Of a stretch of 64,000 nucleotides of DNA, positions 12,321 through 24,199 are shown in pieces (within the stretch, counting starts at the first letter, position 1; each line of letters starts with the position of its first letter). A program made the position numbers and the translations under genes. Under the pieces are notes generated by a model. The model did no database searches. It was given only the letters and a program-made list of their open reading frames with translations, and was not told where the DNA came from. Origin of the DNA: Linum tenue (lineage: Eukaryota > Streptophyta > Magnoliopsida > Malpighiales > Linaceae); contig CAMGYJ010000005.1 in assembly GCA_946122785.1 (NCBI GenBank), positions 41,031,901-41,095,900 on the forward strand, read 5' to 3'.

Positions 12321-13427
12321 TCACTGCCCATCTTTCTCGATAGTGTTCTTGTCCTCGTCTTTGTTTTCCTGGATTTGCTCATCTTCATTGTCCTCGCTAG
12401 AGTCACTGCCCTCTTCCTCATTGGTCCCTTTGTCCTCTTGATTTCTTTCCTTGTTTTGTTCATCGTCGTTGCCCTCGTCGTCCTCTTCACTGCCCTCTTC
12501 CTCATTGGTCCCTTTGTCCTCTTGATTTTTTTCCTTGTTTTGGTCATCGCCATTGCCCTCGTCGTCCTCTTCACTGCTGTCTTCCTCATTGGTCCCTTTG
12601 TCCTCTTGATTTTTTTCCTTGTTTTGGTCATCGCCATTGCCCTCGTCGTCCTCTTCACTGCCCTCTTCCTCATTGGTGTCATTGTCCTCTTCACTGCTTT
12701 CCTTGTTTTGTTCATCGTCGTTGGCCTCGTCGTCCTCTTCACTGCACTCTTCCTCATTGGTCCCTTTGTCCTCTTGATTTCTTTCCTTGTTTTGTTCATC
12801 GTCGTTGGCCTCGTCGTCCTCTTCACTGCCCTCTTCCTCATTGGTCCCTTTGTCCTCTTGATTTCTTTCCTTGTTTTGTTCATCGTCGTTGGCCTCGTCG
12901 TCCTCTTCACTGCCGTCTTCCTCATTAGTCCCTTTGTCCTCTTGATTTTTTTCCTTGTTTTGGTCATCGCCATTGCCCTCGTCGTCCTCTTCACTGCCCT
13001 TTTCCTCATTGGTGTCATTGTCCTCTTCACTTCCCTCTTCATTGCTTTCCTCGGTTGGCCTAGGAGATAGTTCCCAAGGTCTTGAGAATTTTTTGTAGTC
13101 AATCCTCAAGGACCTCATGATCTAATGGTTGCATTCGATGATGTAGCGTCGAGCTTCCTTCTCTCGATCGAGGCGGGAGAGAATGAGTGCATTTTGCTCC
13201 AGAATTTGGGCATTCTGCCGACCCAATGCCTCAAAATGGGACATGTAGCTGTCGGTGGATGGTCCGGCTTGAGTCGTAGTTTGGTGATATTGTGCAGGTT
13301 GTTCCGGAGTCTCCTCGACCATTTGCTGAACAACATGCTCCGATGCGTTTGCCTCATCTATTGCAAGAGGTGGAGCAGGATGAGGGAGGCCAACAATGCC
13401 TACCACACCATTCTCCTTAACCACCAA
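12321..13427 (-). pseudogene. Acidic repeat protein fused to the C-terminus of an env-position retroelement ORF; one nonsense codon
   Basis: Read from 13427 down, about 101 codons end in a heptad-like Gln/Asn/Leu/Arg segment (LGRQNAQILEQNALILSRLD, then REKEARR). A TAG at 13124-13122 follows. The same frame then continues for 265 codons from 13118 to 12321. The second part is a highly acidic array of 28-residue units (84 bp), with blocks such as GTNEEEGSEEDDEGND and DEQNKERNQEDK. The segment before the stop aligns with the end of the 58084-59328 ORF (QQNERILAGQERIHTRLDRE). There H-Y-I-M stands where this copy has H-stop-I-M, so the TAG is probably a former Tyr codon. The acidic array has no counterpart there. 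Function is unknown. It is either a dead retroelement ORF or one needing stop readthrough. No start-proximal domain was found upstream. Confidence 0.6.
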
Positions 13428-13429
13428 AC

Positions 13430-15700
13430 ACAGACGTGATCAATATCAGAAGCATTAGTTACATTTGCTCAATGTTCAAAAGGAACTAGATTAGGAGGCA
13501 ATCCAAAACTTGCACAAAAAATCAATCCTAGATTGTTTGAATCCCGACTAGTTCTGTTTTAGCATTCACTGTGAAAAGGAAAGTGTTGGTTGGAACATTT
13601 ACCTTTGACAACAAATATAGATCCGCAAGGTTTTTTTGGGAGATTGGTTGAGTGGACTGGGCAAGGTTCTCATCTCATTCATCCATTCATTGTTTTATAA
13701 ATGCAAACAGAATGAGATTCCTCATGTGTCTCCTTTGCCATCTGCCATATATAATGAATCAGATGCAAAAGCAAACACAACAAACAAAATGTTATTTTCA
13801 GAAGGCTATGCTGAAACGAGAACCACCATATCCAGGATGCTACAGGACACTCAGGAAGTCGGTCCCAGCGTGTGTTCGAATCGTGATCGGCCTAGTTTGA
13901 TAATTGATCTACAGACATAAACAAAAACCATTTGTTGTTTAAGTTTATTGCTGGTTTCTAAGCTGGGAAAAAACATAACCAAGTGGCAAGGTAGAGATGA
14001 ACTAGCAGAGCAGATACTCGGCATTGTTGACTTAGTTTGGCAACTAGTGACCAGTTACTTGGCTTGGAGCCTGATTGAGAGAAATGAATGACAATAAGCA
14101 CTCCAACACCTCAAAAACAGAAGATAAGCAAAACAAAAAAAAAAAAAGTCACGGAAGATCAGCGAAACTGATAGCTCTAAGACCACTGAGTCGTTTGCTG
14201 AGGTTAGTTCCCCTGATAAACTCGAAAAAGTATCTGTCTAGGGATGTATAAAACTCATTCCCGGCCTTGAGGCCTGATATGAGAAACTTAAAGAAGCAAA
14301 ATTGACTATGAATTAACTCTATAAACAGCAAAAACCCTAAAAATAACTCAAACTCTAGTGGGATGTGGGAGATAAAAATTGACTATTAAGTAAACTCTAC
14401 AAACCCATTCCTTACATCCCTAAAACCCAATCAAGACCAAAGAACTAAAGAAGCAAGCAGACCAGCTACCGTCTATCCACAAATCCGATCCAACCATACA
14501 AGTCCAGTAGATCAGCAGTTCCAGTGGTAGAAATTTGATCCAAAGAAAGGAAGTAACAATGACTGATACCAAGACAAGGAAGTTAAAGACGAGAAAACAA
14601 CTCTGCATCACAATCGCAAACCATCAGATGCAAAATTCAACCAAGTATTTCTAATGATGATTGTTCACTACCCAGCAGGGCAACCACATCCATGCACAAC
14701 TCTCCCTTCAAGCTTCAATGTGTAAATCGACTCACAATGAACTTCAGTAGCAGGAAATCTATGGCTGTATGGTTAATGGAGGAGCAACCAAAAACCACAT
14801 TACACCACGTTGCTTTGACAAAGACCTCTCTCCATCTATAGCCCTATCAGCAAATTTAGCTACCATAATGCTAAACCATCAGCTACCAAATATCTCATAT
14901 CAGCTGTTGAGTAAAAACAAATGAAACAGATCTTAATGCTTCACTTTGAACCACTCAGCCATCTATCCTACACAGGGCTAACATCACAGAAACTGAGTGA
15001 CAATAGAGTACATTCATAACAACTTGTTGGTGGCTGATTGAACAATCAACACAATTCCAACACATCCAATCAATCATAATGAGAAAACATAATGATCGAT
15101 ATCCCTGAGTGATTCATATAAAAACATGAGATAATTATCAAGCTAAACACAAAGAAGATACTACAAGGACATCAACCTGGTAAAAGGACATGACCAATTA
15201 AACTCATAAACCTAAATCTGAGCATATTGATAAGCAATATATTATTTTCTCCATCATCGGCTACATGCATAGACTCGTTCGCATGATCAATGACAACAGC
15301 AAGAAAGTCAAGTTCATATCAACTCGTTTGACAGTAGCAACAGCCTCTTGCTCTGTCTTGTCTTTCATTAATAGCCACTTAAGTTTGGCCAAATACTCAC
15401 TCCTATCTCATCGTCTTCAGTATGCTATACAACTTAATCCAGATGACTAAACTGATTCTTCGCCTACAGCAGACAACTAAACTGATTCTTCTTCAGCTCG
15501 TCAAGTTCCTAAACAACCAATCCATAGTTCAATATGGTAAAACGACCATGGAATTTCAATCCCCCTACCGAAATTTGTAAATCTAGAACATCCCAATATA
15601 ATCCCTAAACTGATAGCCATACTAACCGGAAAATTGAATAAAATTGTAGAACTGTAGCCATACTAACCGGAAAAAGTTGTGGTGGAGGAGGTAGGTCAGC
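13430..15700. other. No recognisable gene
   Basis: This is AT-rich sequence with short unconvincing frames. It contains an A-run near 14136-14148. It may be intron or UTR of the element's former gene, but no splice structure can be supported. Confidence 0.4.
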
Positions 15701-15840
15701 GGTCTTCGTTTGCTATCGATGGGAAGAGGGGGTTCTGTGCAGGGTCTTCGTTTGCTATCGATGGGAAGAGGGGGTTCTGTGCAGGGTCTTCGTTTGCTAT
15801 CAATGGGAAGAGGGTCTTCGTTTGCAATCGACGAAGAGAT
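15701..15840. repeat. 42-bp direct repeat, three to four copies
   Basis: GGTCTTCGTTTGCTATCGAT starts at 15701, 15743 and 15785, a 42-bp period; the third copy is shortened and a fourth partial copy follows at 15813. The downstream region to about 16085 has further short repeats (GAAGGAAGAGTGGTTT twice or more). Confidence 0.9.
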
Positions 15841-16257
15841 GCTCGCTCTCGTCGTCCCCTGCTCGCCGCCTTCACTGTCGTCGTCGGAATCCGGCTCGTC
15901 GCAGTCAAAGAGATGCTGCAATTGACAAGCTTCTTCTACTCGTCGTCACCCACTTCTCGCCGTCTTCACTGTCGTCGTCAGAATCGAAGGAAGAGTGGTT
16001 TCGGCGGTGAGAAGAGGATCGAAGGAAGAGTGGTTTTGCTAGCTGCGTGGAGAGGATCGAAGGAAGAGTGGTTTCGGCGGTGAGAAGAGGTGAGAAGAAG
16101 GTTGCGTATTGAATTAGTAAAAAAATTTCAGACAACCGGTTGTCCACACACAAATAAAATAACATATTAATAATTTAAATAAAATCTATGGTTAATATAG
16201 TTTGAACATAATCTAATGGCTGTAAATGTTTTATAGCACCAATACTATAAAGCACAC

Positions 16258-19009
16258 TAAAATGCCTCAAAATTTTAATTAACCTAACGTTTTTAATTCG
16301 GTTTGGACTAATTTATTATATTTAGATAACCATTATATTTAGATAACCAAAAGCATATTATGGGGCTAGAATCCAGATAACATCATAACAGGGCATACCA
16401 ACCTTGAAATTTATATAAGCGCTCTATAATTTGGTAAAAGAACACCCTATTTTGCCCTTTTCTAACTTCGCTATTATGCGAATAAACTTGTAAGGTAATG
16501 ACTGGCGTATTTCTGGTATATTTTAGTAATATTTCATGTTTTAGGTTCTATTTTGATTATTAGATGTACTTTGTTCAACTTCGACGAATTAAAATAATCG
16601 ATTATTTGTTTTATTAAATTGATAAATCTCGGGTCCTACTTCTAAACTTGAACGAGAAAATCAATTTAAGAAAATAAAACAATCAATGATTTCGATTTGC
16701 TGAAGTACATCCAACCGCCAAATCACTTAAAGTATGATATGCTCTAGGAATATACTAGTTTTTACTATGTATGTGTGTATGGTTTTGTGTTTGGTGCACT
16801 CACTTTTTTATGCATGCTATGCACCCGCCTCCTACTCGTCATTCTGAATAGGTGATTCATGTAAAAAATATATAAATCATCACTTGTGACATGATGGACA
16901 TGAAAACACATGAATTTGCACCAAAATCACTCACGATTTATTGTGATTTGAAGAATTTATGCTTAAGAACTTAAGAATAGGGTTTATAATTTGGGGTTTA
17001 GGATTAGGATTTATAGTGGAAGTTATAAGGCATATGATAATATGTTGACTAGTTACGATCCTATGTTATATGATTCATATTAGACTAGTGCTTCCCATTA
17101 AAGCTTAAAATTCGATATTATAATACTAATTTTAGAGATGAGTGCATAGTTTGTACCCTTTCTTATGAGTATATAATGGAAATGAATAGGGTACATCTTG
17201 GTACTTTGACAAATCAAATCACCGATTATTATTTCTAGAATTAATTTTTTGATTCGTGTTTAGATAATTGAGCTATGGAGTTTATTCATTAGTGGTTGGC
17301 GTATAAAGTTATACACCCATACTCGGCCTAATTTGATCCGGATATAGATAAATTATTGGATATTTCAGAATTACAATATATATATATATTTAATTGGGAC
17401 ATTAATTACCCATTCTCATGTTAAAACCAGCAATAGGACATCGACGTGTGTGGACCGCAACACTAGTCCTCAAAACATGCCATGAGCCCATGATTGACAA
17501 TTGTTGTTATCAATTTAAAACTAACCATACCCATAAACTAGTATGAAAAAAAAGATCAACAACGACCCGTTGATCCAGGTCCAGCCACATGTGCACTTGG
17601 AATAATGATACTATAACAAAAAAAAATTAATTAGTCCCCTCTTATTTTTTCCACAAAAACACTTATTTTCAATTTTCCTTTATTCATTTTTTCTTTCTTA
17701 AATTTTTTTTGTTCGGACCCTTAAATTATATGTAATTAAGTTCAATTTGTTTTTTGTAGGCAATAAAAGAATTATAGCTTCTACTTATGGATTATGAATT
17801 TACGATCCAATTTTTTTTTTTTTTTTTTGTTGAATCAGTTTCCTTTCCAATCCAATTTCTTTTCGTAAGTTAGAGATCCCTCTAAGCTTTTCTGTTCCAA
17901 ATTTGTTACAAGGGAAATCATGAATGGTTATGATGATATGATTACTTTTCCTACATCACTCACGCTTAATGTAGGGGACTAGGATTAATGAATGGTTATG
18001 CAGGCTTTTAATAAAGAAAGTTAACGGTTGTGATTCTCTTTTCAGCTGGCACTCCAATCATTCTTTAACTTCTTTTCTATAGAAAGTATATTAATATGAT
18101 AGATAATAATAAAATAAAGAGGCAGTTGAGAAGTAAAAGAAGGGAATGAAGCGGAAAACGCAAGGCTAGGCTAGCAACACAGAACACCAGAAATAAAGTA
18201 AAAGGGTTCGGTTGGGGGGATGGATTATTCCCAGTTCACGTTTAATGGGATTGGGCTGCCTACTTCTTGTCGATAAAGAAAAGGTTTGCTCCCATTCTTT
18301 CTTGTTTTCCTGTACTCAGTTTTCAGTTAACTGTTTACTTTGTTTTTTTTGGTGTAAACTAAATCCGAAAGCTATATGTTGTTTTGCTAATGCTGCAGTT
18401 GCCAACTTGCAAGCATCATATCGTACGTGCGTTTGTTCTTTTCCCAGATCCCACAGGTTATCCAAGTGTCTAACTGTCTATATATCTTATTCATAAAAAT
18501 AAAAATAAAAAACTGTCTATATATCTTAAAAAACCCATTACTTTTCATATTGTTTGGATTAGTTTGTCCAAATAATTCAATAACTTGTTTGGCAACGAAA
18601 GCATCAAATATGAGGATTTGGTTGTGGGTTGATTGAAATACCTTCAGATGTGTTAACAATGGCGTAGCCATAAATACATGTAAGGGAGTTCTGGTATGTG
18701 CAAAAAACTAAATCAATTTTGGTTGACTTGTTACAATAACTCGTGACATTTTTTATATTTTAGCATTTCGTAAAATATATCATCACAAAAATTATCAAAC
18801 ATCTCAATCAATGCGTGGCACCTAAAAATCATTGATTCATAACTCGTATGATTTTAAGGAGCGTTTATTTCACCTAAAACAAGGGGGTGTCATGGACCCC
18901 TTGTTACATGCTAGCTACGATCCTATGTGTTATTTTGAATTCACATTTTAGTAGTTATTTCAAATAACTCATTTTGCTAATCCTTTCTATTTACATTTTG
19001 TTATGAAAT
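16258..19009. other. AT-rich intergenic DNA
   Basis: No coding region or complete mobile element was found. There is an (AT)n tract near 17381-17393 and a T-run at about 17813-17829. A short repeated phrase, TACGATCCTATGT, occurs at about 17055 and 18916. Poly-A/T-rich blocks are frequent. Confidence 0.5.
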
Positions 19010-20362
19010 TGACGGGCTCTAAACTACTCTCGCAACTAATGATCAAGTGTAACCATCAATAGGGTGTAGTATAGTGGAAATAAGTTTAATTTATCAACTT
19101 TTTCTAAGTACTCTACTATTACTATTGTTATTTAGATAACAAGATTTGATTTGGATTAACAACTAAACCCACAAAGCAAATAAAGATCGATTCGAATTCA
19201 ATTGAGAGAAGATCACCCGGGTGTGCTTCTCTCTAGCCATGGGTTAAGTCGATGTTGACTTCCTTAGCTTCCCCACTCAAGATTTATGCCACAGATAGCT
19301 CTACACTAGACTGGACTTCCAACTCGAGTTACCCAATCCCGCTTAGATGAACTACCTAAAGGGAGAGTTTGCACCACACTTAAGGCGTGCAATTCGGCTC
19401 CCACTAAAGGTTCTCGATCCAATACGATATTGTAATCTAATATCACACTCATTCAATTGATCGGCTATGAAGAACTAAAGAGTGCTCTACTCAACCTAAT
19501 TGGATATTCTACCTTAGGTAAATAGCGCAAATTGAAGAGTGTGATCAATACTCTATCAATTTCATGATAATACATCAATTCAATACACAGCCAAGAATGT
19601 AAACAAGTATTGAATCATTTAACATCAAATCCTAACATAGATGGCTATAAATCAACACACCTAAGAGAGAATGGAGTCTACTACATAGTGAGAGAAAGAG
19701 ATGAAATCACAAACTCAAGAAGAGAAAACATTTTGTGGGAATGAGTTCTTCTTCTCGAGCTCCAATCTACTCTCTTTGATGATGAATCTAGCCTCCGATT
19801 GAAGATTGAAGCCTCCAATCACCATCTAGGGCTCCTTGTTCATCACTTTCACTCTCTAGAAGGTTGCTGCATATTTCTCAATCTAAAATTCATCTTCCTT
19901 AAAAAAAATGGTTGCATCTCCAATTTATACCCAGCAGTGTGCAAGTCACGGTCACACATCACGGCTATGACAATGGACACTTAAATCGTGACATCGATCC
20001 AAAGCGCACCGTATCATTTACACAGTCTCTTATGTAAATGTCAAGGTTTAAACCATAACTTCTACAATCTCCCCGACATCTAATTTTGCTCTTGTAACTT
20101 GTGAATCTCAGGACCACTTCTGTCGATGTCACATTCTGGACGTGACATATGTGATTTGATTCATGACTTCTGCAACTTCTTGTCTTTCTCCAGGTTTTGA
20201 CTCCAAATGGTCTGACAATCGTTCCTTTCACCCTATTCACCAGCTAGGATATGGAATATACTAAACTAAACACAAACTAGTGTGAAACGGGCTAGAGAAC
20301 GACAATCTCAAGCCAAACGATCAAGGATAGAGGGTGTAATTTGTATGATTAAACCATAATCA
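19010..20362 (-). repeat. 3' LTR of an Athila/Tat-like gypsy element (minus strand)
   Basis: On the minus strand the LTR begins TGATTATGGTTTAATCAT at 20362 and ends at TGACGGGC (plus strand, 19010). It is 1353 bp, close to its relatives at 54914-56270 (1357 bp) and 61762-63102 (1341 bp). It shares with them, in order, a CAAGTGTAACC block, a GTATAGTGG block, an ATCACCCGGGTGTG block and a downstream CCTAACATAGAT segment. A TATA-like GGGTATAAATTGG (minus strand) is near 19930, with CACGGTCAC / CACGGCTATGAC motifs just upstream of it in transcription. The internal side carries the polypurine tract; the partner LTR is absent. Confidence 0.8.
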
Positions 20363-20383
20363 AACACCCCCACACTTATTCTT
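20363..20383 (-). promoter_or_regulatory. Polypurine tract of the gypsy element
   Basis: On the minus strand AAGTGTGGGGGTGTT abuts the LTR start TGATTATGG. This is the plus-strand priming site in this lineage; the same layout recurs at 56271 and 63103. Confidence 0.75.
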
Positions 20384-21204
20384 TTTCTCCACCCTACCTT
20401 CTCCACTAAACCATCAAGAGAACAATCATGATTAAAGATACTACACTTACGGGTCGTTTGCTTCAAGGGTTTGAAAAATGAAGGTTTTGGTAAAACTTGG
20501 GTTTTGTAAAACCATGGATATATGAGGGTTTTTGGTTCATTATGGACTTGAAACATACCATTGTTTGTTTCATAGATTTCATTATGGATTTTGTTAATTA
20601 GATTTGGATGTATGAAGTAAAATTGACATATATTACCATCATTGGTATGAGAAGAGAAAGATAGTAGGAAGGGTATTTTGGTCATAAATGATGGACTTCA
20701 AAATCCATGATCAATTCCCACCTAAAGAGGTGGAACTTTCAATTACGTGGGGTCCACGGATTTGGACCCTTAAAGTCTGTGGGGTCCATGGATTTGTTTC
20801 CCCTAGATGCATGAAGCAAACAATGGAGTTTAGACAAAGTCCATGATTGATCCAAATCCATCATGCAAACAACCCCTTTTAGAGCTACACATAGGTAAGC
20901 GACATTACTCTACATCAACCTCAATCACAGACAATCCGTCTAGAGTAATCTTCAAATTATTGAGTCTTGTGTACTAGCCTTCAATTCAACACAAATGTTA
21001 CAATCTCAATCCTAGTACCCTAACGATTTAGAAAGTCTATACATGGCGGTTTGGCAAGGAAACTAGATTCCTATCCAATCCTTCCTTCACAATCAATTCA
21101 ACTGCAAATAATAGATTCGTACCCATATATATATATATGTGTCTTAATTCCCAACCATCATCTAAGTAAAAATGACATATTAAATCGATGATGACATCCC
21201 CCCC
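20384..21204 (-). mobile_element. Remnant of gypsy internal region with a MITE insertion
   Basis: Downstream of the polypurine tract the sequence still resembles the 3' non-coding region of the 56291-57700 element (for example GCTACACATAGGTAAGCGACATTAC against CCAGGTAAGCTCAAGACATTTC). It carries the Tourist-like MITE at 20450-20878 and is lost before the LINE. There is no coding sequence. Confidence 0.45.
20450..20878. mobile_element. Tourist-like (PIF/Harbinger) MITE
   Basis: The left end is CGGGTCGTTTGCTTCAAGGG; the right end read in reverse is AAGGGGTTGTTTGCATGATG. TTA flanks it on both sides (20447-20449 and 20879-20881). The 429-bp interior is rich in inverted blocks (GGACTTTG / AAATCCATG) and non-coding. 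The G-rich GGGTCGTTTG terminus and the TTA duplication fit PIF/Harbinger. Confidence 0.75.
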
Positions 21205-23390
21205 CCCCCCCTTCAAAGACCATTGGGCACATTGTACAAGATATTAACCAAGCTTTTATTAGTTCGTATAAAAAATTATATGCCCAAACTTATCTCAAAC
21301 TCACAGTTGGCGTTCATCCATGGAAGACAAATTCTGGATGCTACTTTGATAGCAAATGAATTGATCGATACACGTCGCAGAAGTGGCAGACCAGGTATCA
21401 TCTTGAAATTATATATTGAAAAAGCTTTCGATCATGTTAATAAGGATTTCTTACTTTACTATTTGAAAAGAATGGGTTTCCGTTCAAAATGGCAATCTTG
21501 GAGTAATGAAGCCATCTCTACACTCCACTTCTGTATTCTTCTCAATGGTGAATCAACATGCTATATTTGAAGCAATCAGGGGTTAAGACAGGGTGACTGG
21601 CCTCTATCAACCTTTCTATTTCTCATTATAAAAGAAGGCTTATCACTCATTCTCGACAAGTTAAAGGAGATTGGGCACATCATGAGTTTCTATATGAATC
21701 ATGATGCATGTTTAGGACAAGTCAAACATCTCCAATACGCAGACGACACACTTCTGTTCTTTGATGCAAACTATAATGACTTATTTCATATTAGAGAAAC
21801 AATTGCTTGTTGAGAGCTAATCTCCGGTCTCAAAATTAACCTGTGTTGTGGGAGAAGTTCCATGTGCCCAAAACTTGGCCAATATCTTGGGATTTAAGCT
21901 AGGAACCTCCCTACAGCATACCTCGGGCTACCACTAGGTGCCCATCCATCATCGTCTACTATATGACAGCCTGTTGTTGACAGCATGATTGGCAGAATAT
22001 CAACATGGAAAGGTACAATGCTTTCATTTGGAGGCAAAATTGTACTACTCAGAAGTATACTTGCTGCTCTATCAGTATATCATATGTCTCTTTTGTTGGC
22101 TCCTATAGTTATTATAGAAGTTTTGGATAAAATCATAAAGATATTTCTTTGAGCTGGTTGTGAAGAAAGAAGCAAAATTCACTTGGTGAGTTGACAATTA
22201 ACTGAGGCTGATTGCTATACCAGAGGTCTTGGAATCAAATATCTGCATTACTTTATTTCTCTATTAATTAAACGGTTTCACAGATATAATGCAGATACGT
22301 GCTCTTGGTTGAGATCTCTTATCAACTACAAATTCAACTACCCTGACAATTCCTGGAATCAGCAAAACACTTAAGGAGAAATGCGTAAACCAAACTCCAC
22401 CTCATCTTAGTCATTTTGGAGGGATTGTTGTATCCTTGGTTGCAAGCGCGAGAAGATGTTTCCATTACTTTTTGTTGCATCGACTAACCAATTGTGCAGT
22501 ATCTCGAACATTCTCCAAATCAATAATGGTACAACCACATGGAATGTCGAGATCAATTATGCATTTCGTGGATAGATTCTTACACAACAAGATGTGCTCA
22601 ACAACATTCTCAATACCATTCCCTCTATTTGGCTACAAGCGGAAACAGACAGCCTTCAGTACTTACTTGGGAAGAATCCATTCTCTGTTAATGCTTGCTA
22701 CCAATACCTCACACAAGCAATGTTTTTGGGTATTGGAGAGGCCTTTCCAGAAAAGGTTATTTGGAACCCGACAGCTGCCTCTAAATTCTCATCATTCTCT
22801 TGGTTCGTCTTCCGAGGTAAAATACTCACTTTGGATCAATTGCGACTACATGGCTTGTGTCATCCCAATCATTGTTGCTTGTGCTTCACTATAGATCACC
22901 AACTACTACATTGCACTTACACGAATCAAGTCGGGAACTAGTTTTTTGTTAGTCTACAACTACAACGTCTTAAACCAAATCACTGTAAGGATCTAATTAC
23001 ATAATGGCCATCACTATGCAGAGAGTGCTTATTCAAGAAACCAATCAAACTACTACCGTTAATCATTTTTTGACACTTCTGGGTTGAAAGAAACTCCACA
23101 GTTTTCAGGAATGCTCTATCTTCCACCATCGTCACTTACAAAAAAGTGATTAGAAGTATATTTGAATCATCACTAGTTCATAAATTTATCCTAGTAGATC
23201 AATATTGACCGCTATGTAGTTTGTTTCTTGGGAACAATTCCCTTCTTGCTTTTCAACCTCCTTGAGTTTCTAACTCTTCTTTAGCTTTCTCCTAATCTTG
23301 TACTCTTAATTTTTTTCTTGTCGTATTACGGAGTTCGTCCATTCCTTATGGACCCTCCACATTTAATGAATATAAGCAGTCACACATTCA
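21205..23390 (+). pseudogene. 5'-truncated LINE (L1-type) with reverse transcriptase and zf-RVT region
   Basis: From 21223 one frame encodes a non-LTR reverse transcriptase core: KLISNSQLAFIHGRQILDAT, ANELIDTRRRSGRPG, KLYIEKAFDHVNKDFL. It is followed after a stop by SNQGLRQGD and the catalytic YADD at about 21737-21748 (QYADDTLLFFD). A later segment (22594-22941) carries the zinc-binding reverse-transcriptase tail (zf-RVT family), with WNPTAASKFSSFSWF, LTLDQLRLHG and a Cys/His set ending LLHC. The endonuclease domain is missing, so the copy is truncated at its 5' end. Several stops and frame changes make it inactive. The 3' limit is uncertain because no clear poly-A tail is present. The left edge abuts a run of 14-16 C residues. 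Confidence 0.85.
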
Positions 23391-23879
23391 TAAAAAACAC
23401 TGTTGTAGATGGAAACTAAAATAATGCCAACTACTCTCCTACCCAAGACATTTAAACCTCTTTGTCATGGCCCATAGCCAATTTTCCCATTAGCGCAACG
23501 TCGATAACAACATCAACTGCTTCGAAAACTTACCCACGAGGCTATGCTCTCATCTTTTGGCACCCTGGTCTACTACTGAACAAGGATTTAGAGGACTCCG
23601 TTTAACAATCTCAAGTTTGTAGAAATTCAAATGAATGAGATCTCGAACAAAGATATGTCCATGAGCAACCTTCGCCAACGGTCCTCAAGGAGGTTCTGTC
23701 AATGACGGTCATCATCGAAAGTCCCAGGCAAAGAATTAAATCATAAAAAAAAGAACAAAGAACAAAGAAGAGAGGCAGTCCAATATAACTATCCTAATAC
23801 AACAACTTTTATTCACCACATTGAACCTAATTTCATATAAAAATTTAATTATATTTACCATTGAAAGATTAACATCAAG
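23391..23879. other. No recognisable feature
   Basis: Unique-looking AT-rich sequence between the LINE and the copia element. No frame or repeat stands out. Confidence 0.5.
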
Positions 23880-24181
23880 TGTGGCCTTTGAAACCCTAGC
23901 TTACTTCTCATTGATCAGCATTGTGCAATATATACAACGATTTACAGAAGAAGACAACAAGATCTTAGTTGTTGTTTTACAGAAGAAAAGCAGAAATTGA
24001 GAGGGAACATAATCTTCACATCTAAAGTGACATTGAAGCTTCAGTATCTCCACTATGACGTTTCAGCAAGAGTGGCTTCATTTGCCCACAATGATGTCGC
24101 TCCACTTGAGCTGTGCACTAGTCGCGGAAACTTGAATTTGGGGGTTTTGAGATGGTGAAAAATTGGGATTTCCCTAATACA
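23880..24181 (-). repeat. 3' LTR of the copia element, 302 bp
   Basis: On the minus strand it runs from TGTATTAGGGAAATCCCAAT to GGCCACA. It matches the 5' LTR outside the two insertions there, sharing CCTTTGAAACCCTAGCTTAC, CTTCAGTATCTCCAC and TTTCAGCAAGAGTGGCTTC (plus-strand readings). Confidence 0.85.
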
Positions 24182-24199
24182 CCCCCCCCCCCCCCGGCG

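Larger units (their letters stand above)
9951..16257. mobile_element. Candidate 6.3 kb inverted-repeat element carrying an acidic-repeat gene remnant
   Basis: The left end reads GTGTGTTCTATAGCACC followed by CATGCTATAAAA. The right end, reverse-complemented, reads GTGTGCTTTATAGTATTGG followed by TGCTATAAAA. Each end therefore carries a small hairpin (TATAGCACC ... GCTATA). TAA flanks both ends (9948-9950 and 16258-16260), consistent with a 3-bp duplication. The interior holds the 76-bp palindromic array, a palindrome cluster at about 11655-11900, the acidic-repeat pseudogene and a 42-bp triple repeat near the right end. No transposase is recognised. The two ends could belong to separate insertions, so the call is tentative. 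Confidence 0.45.

Noticed and set aside
12306..13070. Plus-strand 254-codon hydrophobic frame (LFLIGPFVLLI repeats)
   Set aside because: It is the complement of the acidic-repeat gene. GAA/GAG-rich codons read backwards give Phe/Leu/Val; the minus frame has the homologous tail.
18212..18671. Overlapping 94-codon frames on both strands
   Set aside because: Low complexity, no motif, flanked by AT-rich intergenic DNA; the lengths are compatible with chance.
21199..21214. Run of about 14-16 C residues as a functional G-quadruplex or telomeric tract
   Set aside because: A homopolymer at the edge of the LINE is more simply slippage or a retroelement junction; there are no spaced G-runs.
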